From the NCBI RefSeq assembly GCF_004362665.1, contig NZ_SNXR01000016.1, positions 1 to 64,000 of the forward strand: DNA of 64,000 nt, read 5' to 3'. How positions within the stretch are numbered: the first letter of the stretch is position 1; each line of letters begins with the position of its first letter. The notes below the pieces were generated by a model, which made no database searches, was not told the origin of the DNA, and saw nothing but the letters and a program-made list of their open reading frames with translations. Source of the DNA: Flavobacterium dankookense. GTDB lineage: Bacteria > Bacteroidota > Bacteroidia > Flavobacteriales > Flavobacteriaceae. Below are positions 61,358-64,000 of the stretch, one piece after another. The translations under genes were made by a program, and so were the position numbers.

Positions 61358-64000
61358 ATGAAAAAGTTTTACACGATTTTAGTTTTAGTATTTGTTGTTG
61401 CAAAAAGTAGTGCACAGATTGTTAACATTCCTGATGCGAATTTTAAGGCGAAATTATTAGCGGCTAGTCCAACGGTATCAATTGCATTAAATTCATCTGG
61501 TGTAAGAATCAAAATTGATTCTAATAATGATGGAAATATTCAGGTTAGTGAGGCGGTTTTGGTACATACATTAAATGTATACCAAAGTAACATTTCGGAT
61601 ATAACAGGAATACAAAGTTTCATTAACCTGAGGAATTTTAGTTGTGATTTTAATCCAATTACCGTTTTAAATTTAACAGGATTAACAAACTTACGTTCCT
61701 TAAATTTTTCTAATTGTCAGCTCACATCAGTTGATTTAACCGCTTTTTCCTTAATTAACACTTTAAATTGTCAGTATAATCAATTAACAACACTAAATGT
61801 TTCAGGGTTAACCGCAATGACTAATATGAATTGTCTGGGTAATCAAATTAGTTCATTAAATTTAAGTGGAATGACAAATTTAACAATATTGTATTGCGGC
61901 AATAATTCTCTAACGTCTTTAGATGTTAGCTCTTTGGTTAACCTAACAGAATTAAATTGTAGTAATAATCAAATTTCTGCCTTGAATTTAACGGATTTAA
62001 TTGATTTATATAAAATAGATTTTTCCAATAACTTAATATCTAATATAGATTTTCAAACTAATACAAGTATGGGTTTAATTTATGGAAGAAACAATTTACT
62101 AACATCTACTAATTTAAACGGTTTAAGCAGTCTTACATATCTAGATTTATCTGAAAATGAATTCAGCTCCCTTAATTTTTCTGCATTAAATAGTTTGCAA
62201 ACTTTAAATTTATATAATAATTCTATATCCAATTTAAATTTACCAATTTCTCCAAGTTTGCGTTCTCTAAATGTTGGAAATAATCAACTTTCTGTTTTAA
62301 ATTTAGATGATTATCCTTTGTTGTATGGGTTAAATTGTAGCGGTAATCAACTAACTTCTCTTGATATTTCAAACAAGCCATTGCTTAATAATTTATATTG
62401 TCAAAACAATTTGCTTACTACTTTAAATTTAAATAATTTAAATAATCTTGTCATAATAAAATGTAACAATAATCCATTACTCGATAAACTATTTGTAAAA
62501 ACAACAACAACAATTGCTAGTTGGGATTTAGATATAAGCGGTAATCCTAGTTTAAGCTATATATGTACCGATGAAAATAAATTATTGTTATTTCAGAATG
62601 CTATTTTAAACAATGGTTACACATGTGAAGTTAATACCTATTGTTCTTTTAATCCTAGTGGAGTTTTTTTTACTATAACTGGTAATAATCGTTTTGACTT
62701 TAATAATAATGGTTGTGATATAAATGACATAGACTTTTCTTTTTTAAAATTTAATATAACTAACGGAACAATATCGGGTTCATCATTTTGTAATACTACA
62801 GGAGGTTATTTTCTCTCTGTTCAATCTGGAACGCACACTATTACGCCAGTTTTAGAAAATCCAAATTATTTTGCTGTTTCGCCAGCTTCAGCATCCGTTA
62901 GTTTTCCATCGGCAACAAGTCCTTTTACTCAAGATTTTTGTGTTACTGCTAATGGTATTTTTAATGATGTTGAGATTATCATTATTCCAATAGAAGTGGC
63001 TCGTCCAGGTTTTGATGCAAAGTATAAAATCATTTATAAAAACAAAGGAAACCAAGTGGTAAATGGTTCGTTGAGTTTTACTTTTGACGATGCTATTATG
63101 GATTTGGTTAGCGCAACTCCTGTTAATGATGGAAATGCAACCAATAGTTTAAGTTGGAATTATACTAATTTAAATCCTTTTGAAACAAGAGAAATTGATT
63201 TAATATTTAATATCAATTCACCAACGGAAATTCCTGCGGTGAATGGCGATGATGTTTTAGATTATACCGCATCTATTATAGGCGCAACGGACGAAACACC
63301 AAATGACAATACGTTTACATTAAACCAAACGGTTGTTAATTCTTTTGATCCAAATGATAAAACGTGTTTAGAAGGAACAACCATTACGCCGAGTATGGTT
63401 GGACAATACGTTCATTATGTAATCCGTTTTGAAAATACTGGAACTTTTGCTGCGCAAAATATCGTTGTGAAAGATATGATTGACACCACTAAGTTTGATA
63501 TTGCTACTTTAGTTCCACAACGCAGTAGTCATGATTTTATCACAAGAATAAGCAATACCAATAAAGTAGAATTTATTTTTGAAAACATCAATCTTCCGTT
63601 TGATGATGCCAACAATGATGGTTATGTGGCTTTTAAAATCAGAACAAAACCTACTTTAGTTTTAGGCGATACATTTAGCAACGAAGCAAGCATTTATTTT
63701 GATTATAACTTTCCGATTATTACTGAACCAGCTGTAACTACCGTTGCTGCTTTGAGCAATCAAGATTTTGATTTTGGAACTTATTTTACATTGTATCCCA
63801 ATCCAGCAAAAGAGGTTCTAAACTTCGAAGTGAAGAACGAAATAGGAGTGAAGTCGATACAAGTTTACAACACATTAGGACAAATAGTTTTAGCAGTTAC
63901 AAACGCTTCAACTACAAGAAGTGTTGATGTAGCAAATTTAAACGCTGGTGCTTATTTTATAAAAGTTACAACAGACAAAGGAAGCGCAAATAGTAAATTC
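61358..64000 (+). CDS. secreted leucine-rich-repeat T9SS protein, cut by window end
   Basis: Open from an ATG at 61358 through the last base (881 codons) with no stop; by comparison with its neighbour only about three codons (IKE) and the stop are missing. Signal peptide (MKKFYTILVLVFVVAKSSAQ), the same N-terminal cap (SNNDGNIQVSEA), but roughly twice as many leucine-rich repeats (about 16, to about residue 410) as in the first gene; then the linker, the NSFDPNDKTCLEGTTI domain and the T9SS C-terminal signal, nearly identical to the first protein. It follows 12 bases after the first gene and has no separate promoter visible, so it is co-transcribed. Tandem duplication with change of LRR number is the likely origin. 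Confidence 0.85.
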   Translation, partial: MKKFYTILVLVFVVAKSSAQIVNIPDANFKAKLLAASPTVSIALNSSGVRIKIDSNNDGNIQVSEAVLVHTLNVYQSNISDITGIQSFINLRNFSCDFNPITVLNLTGLTNLRSLNFSNCQLTSVDLTAFSLINTLNCQYNQLTTLNVSGLTAMTNMNCLGNQISSLNLSGMTNLTILYCGNNSLTSLDVSSLVNLTELNCSNNQISALNLTDLIDLYKIDFSNNLISNIDFQTNTSMGLIYGRNNLLTSTNLNGLSSLTYLDLSENEFSSLNFSALNSLQTLNLYNNSISNLNLPISPSLRSLNVGNNQLSVLNLDDYPLLYGLNCSGNQLTSLDISNKPLLNNLYCQNNLLTTLNLNNLNNLVIIKCNNNPLLDKLFVKTTTTIASWDLDISGNPSLSYICTDENKLLLFQNAILNNGYTCEVNTYCSFNPSGVFFTITGNNRFDFNNNGCDINDIDFSFLKFNITNGTISGSSFCNTTGGYFLSVQSGTHTITPVLENPNYFAVSPASASVSFPSATSPFTQDFCVTANGIFNDVEIIIIPIEVARPGFDAKYKIIYKNKGNQVVNGSLSFTFDDAIMDLVSATPVNDGNATNSLSWNYTNLNPFETREIDLIFNINSPTEIPAVNGDDVLDYTASIIGATDETPNDNTFTLNQTVVNSFDPNDKTCLEGTTITPSMVGQYVHYVIRFENTGTFAAQNIVVKDMIDTTKFDIATLVPQRSSHDFITRISNTNKVEFIFENINLPFDDANNDGYVAFKIRTKPTLVLGDTFSNEASIYFDYNFPIITEPAVTTVAALSNQDFDFGTYFTLYPNPAKEVLNFEVKNEIGVKSIQVYNTLGQIVLAVTNASTTRSVDVANLNAGAYFIKVTTDKGSANSKF
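62763..64000 (+). repeat. long direct repeat, copy 2 (3' half of LRR gene 2)
   Basis: Partner of 60096-61333, same orientation and frame. The repeat continues to the window edge and probably beyond it. Such identity next to diverged LRR parts points to recent duplication or gene conversion of the secretion module. Confidence 0.85.

Noticed and set aside
1..64000. tRNA, rRNA, transposase or prophage genes
   Set aside because: None could be found by reading for conserved motifs such as the T-loop GGTTCGAATCC or DDE transposase domains.

Overview
The window is a stretch of chromosome from a Bacteroidetes bacterium, very probably a Flavobacterium or close relative. Base composition is strongly A+T-rich. 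Recognisable promoters carry the Bacteroidetes -7 element TAnnTTTG. There is a gliding lipoprotein (GldI), secreted proteins end in type IX secretion C-terminal sorting domains, and lpxC is fused to fabZ. No tRNA, rRNA, phage, transposase or CRISPR array was seen; this is mostly core chromosome. Coding calls rest on motifs read by eye, with no database search.

Layout. 0-12 kb: a 21-bp repeat array, a flavobacterial hypothetical gene that lacks an ATG, a TonB-type outer-membrane protein, an ArsC-like protein, a CPBP protease overlapping a MenE-like ligase, an M1 peptidase, a fused RluA pseudouridine synthase, a frameshifted membrane-protein gene and a methylcrotonyl-type carboxylase. 12-16 kb: phosphate uptake (DUF47, PiT, OprO/P porin), then a histone-like lysine-rich protein and a second 21-bp array. 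16-26 kb: an LpxD paralogue, a candidate structured small RNA, cyanophycin synthetase, a T9SS subtilase, a hydrolase, a coiled-coil protein with a cysteine-free zinc ribbon, and Nif3. 26-38 kb: lpxK-PNP, a hybrid histidine kinase, gapA-lipA, three prolyl isomerases including gldI, a DHH phosphoesterase, fluC and rluF. 37-42 kb: cyanophycinase and isoaspartyl peptidase, lipoproteins, a subclass B1 metallo-beta-lactamase homologue and a third array. 42-49 kb: two large exported metallopeptidases and a GNAT. 49-58.5 kb: a long plus-strand cluster menD, HD hydrolase, lpxD, lpxC/fabZ, lpxA, efp, lpxD-like, NTF2-like, sucD. 58.5-64 kb: a fourth array and two tandem leucine-rich-repeat T9SS proteins, the second cut by the window edge.

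How the genes work together. Lipid A synthesis is spread over lpxD/lpxC-fabZ/lpxA, lpxK and two extra LpxD-like proteins. Menaquinone synthesis has MenD and a MenE-like ligase. CphA, CphB and an isoaspartyl peptidase make a complete make-and-degrade set for cyanophycin-like polymer. Envelope folding and secretion are served by lipoprotein or exported prolyl isomerases and T9SS cargo.

The most unusual signal is not a gene. Four intergenic stretches hold tandem arrays with four unrelated sequences but the same repeat length: 21 bp, or exactly 42 bp in the last. Copies within an array diverge in sequence while spacing is kept almost without indels. At least three of the four lie just beyond a hairpin terminator. 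The shared period, two turns of B-DNA, suggests selection on spacing rather than sequence. A second class of intergenic element, imperfect hairpins whose arms are built from a repeated short word, occurs several times around the lpx-sucD and cphB genes.
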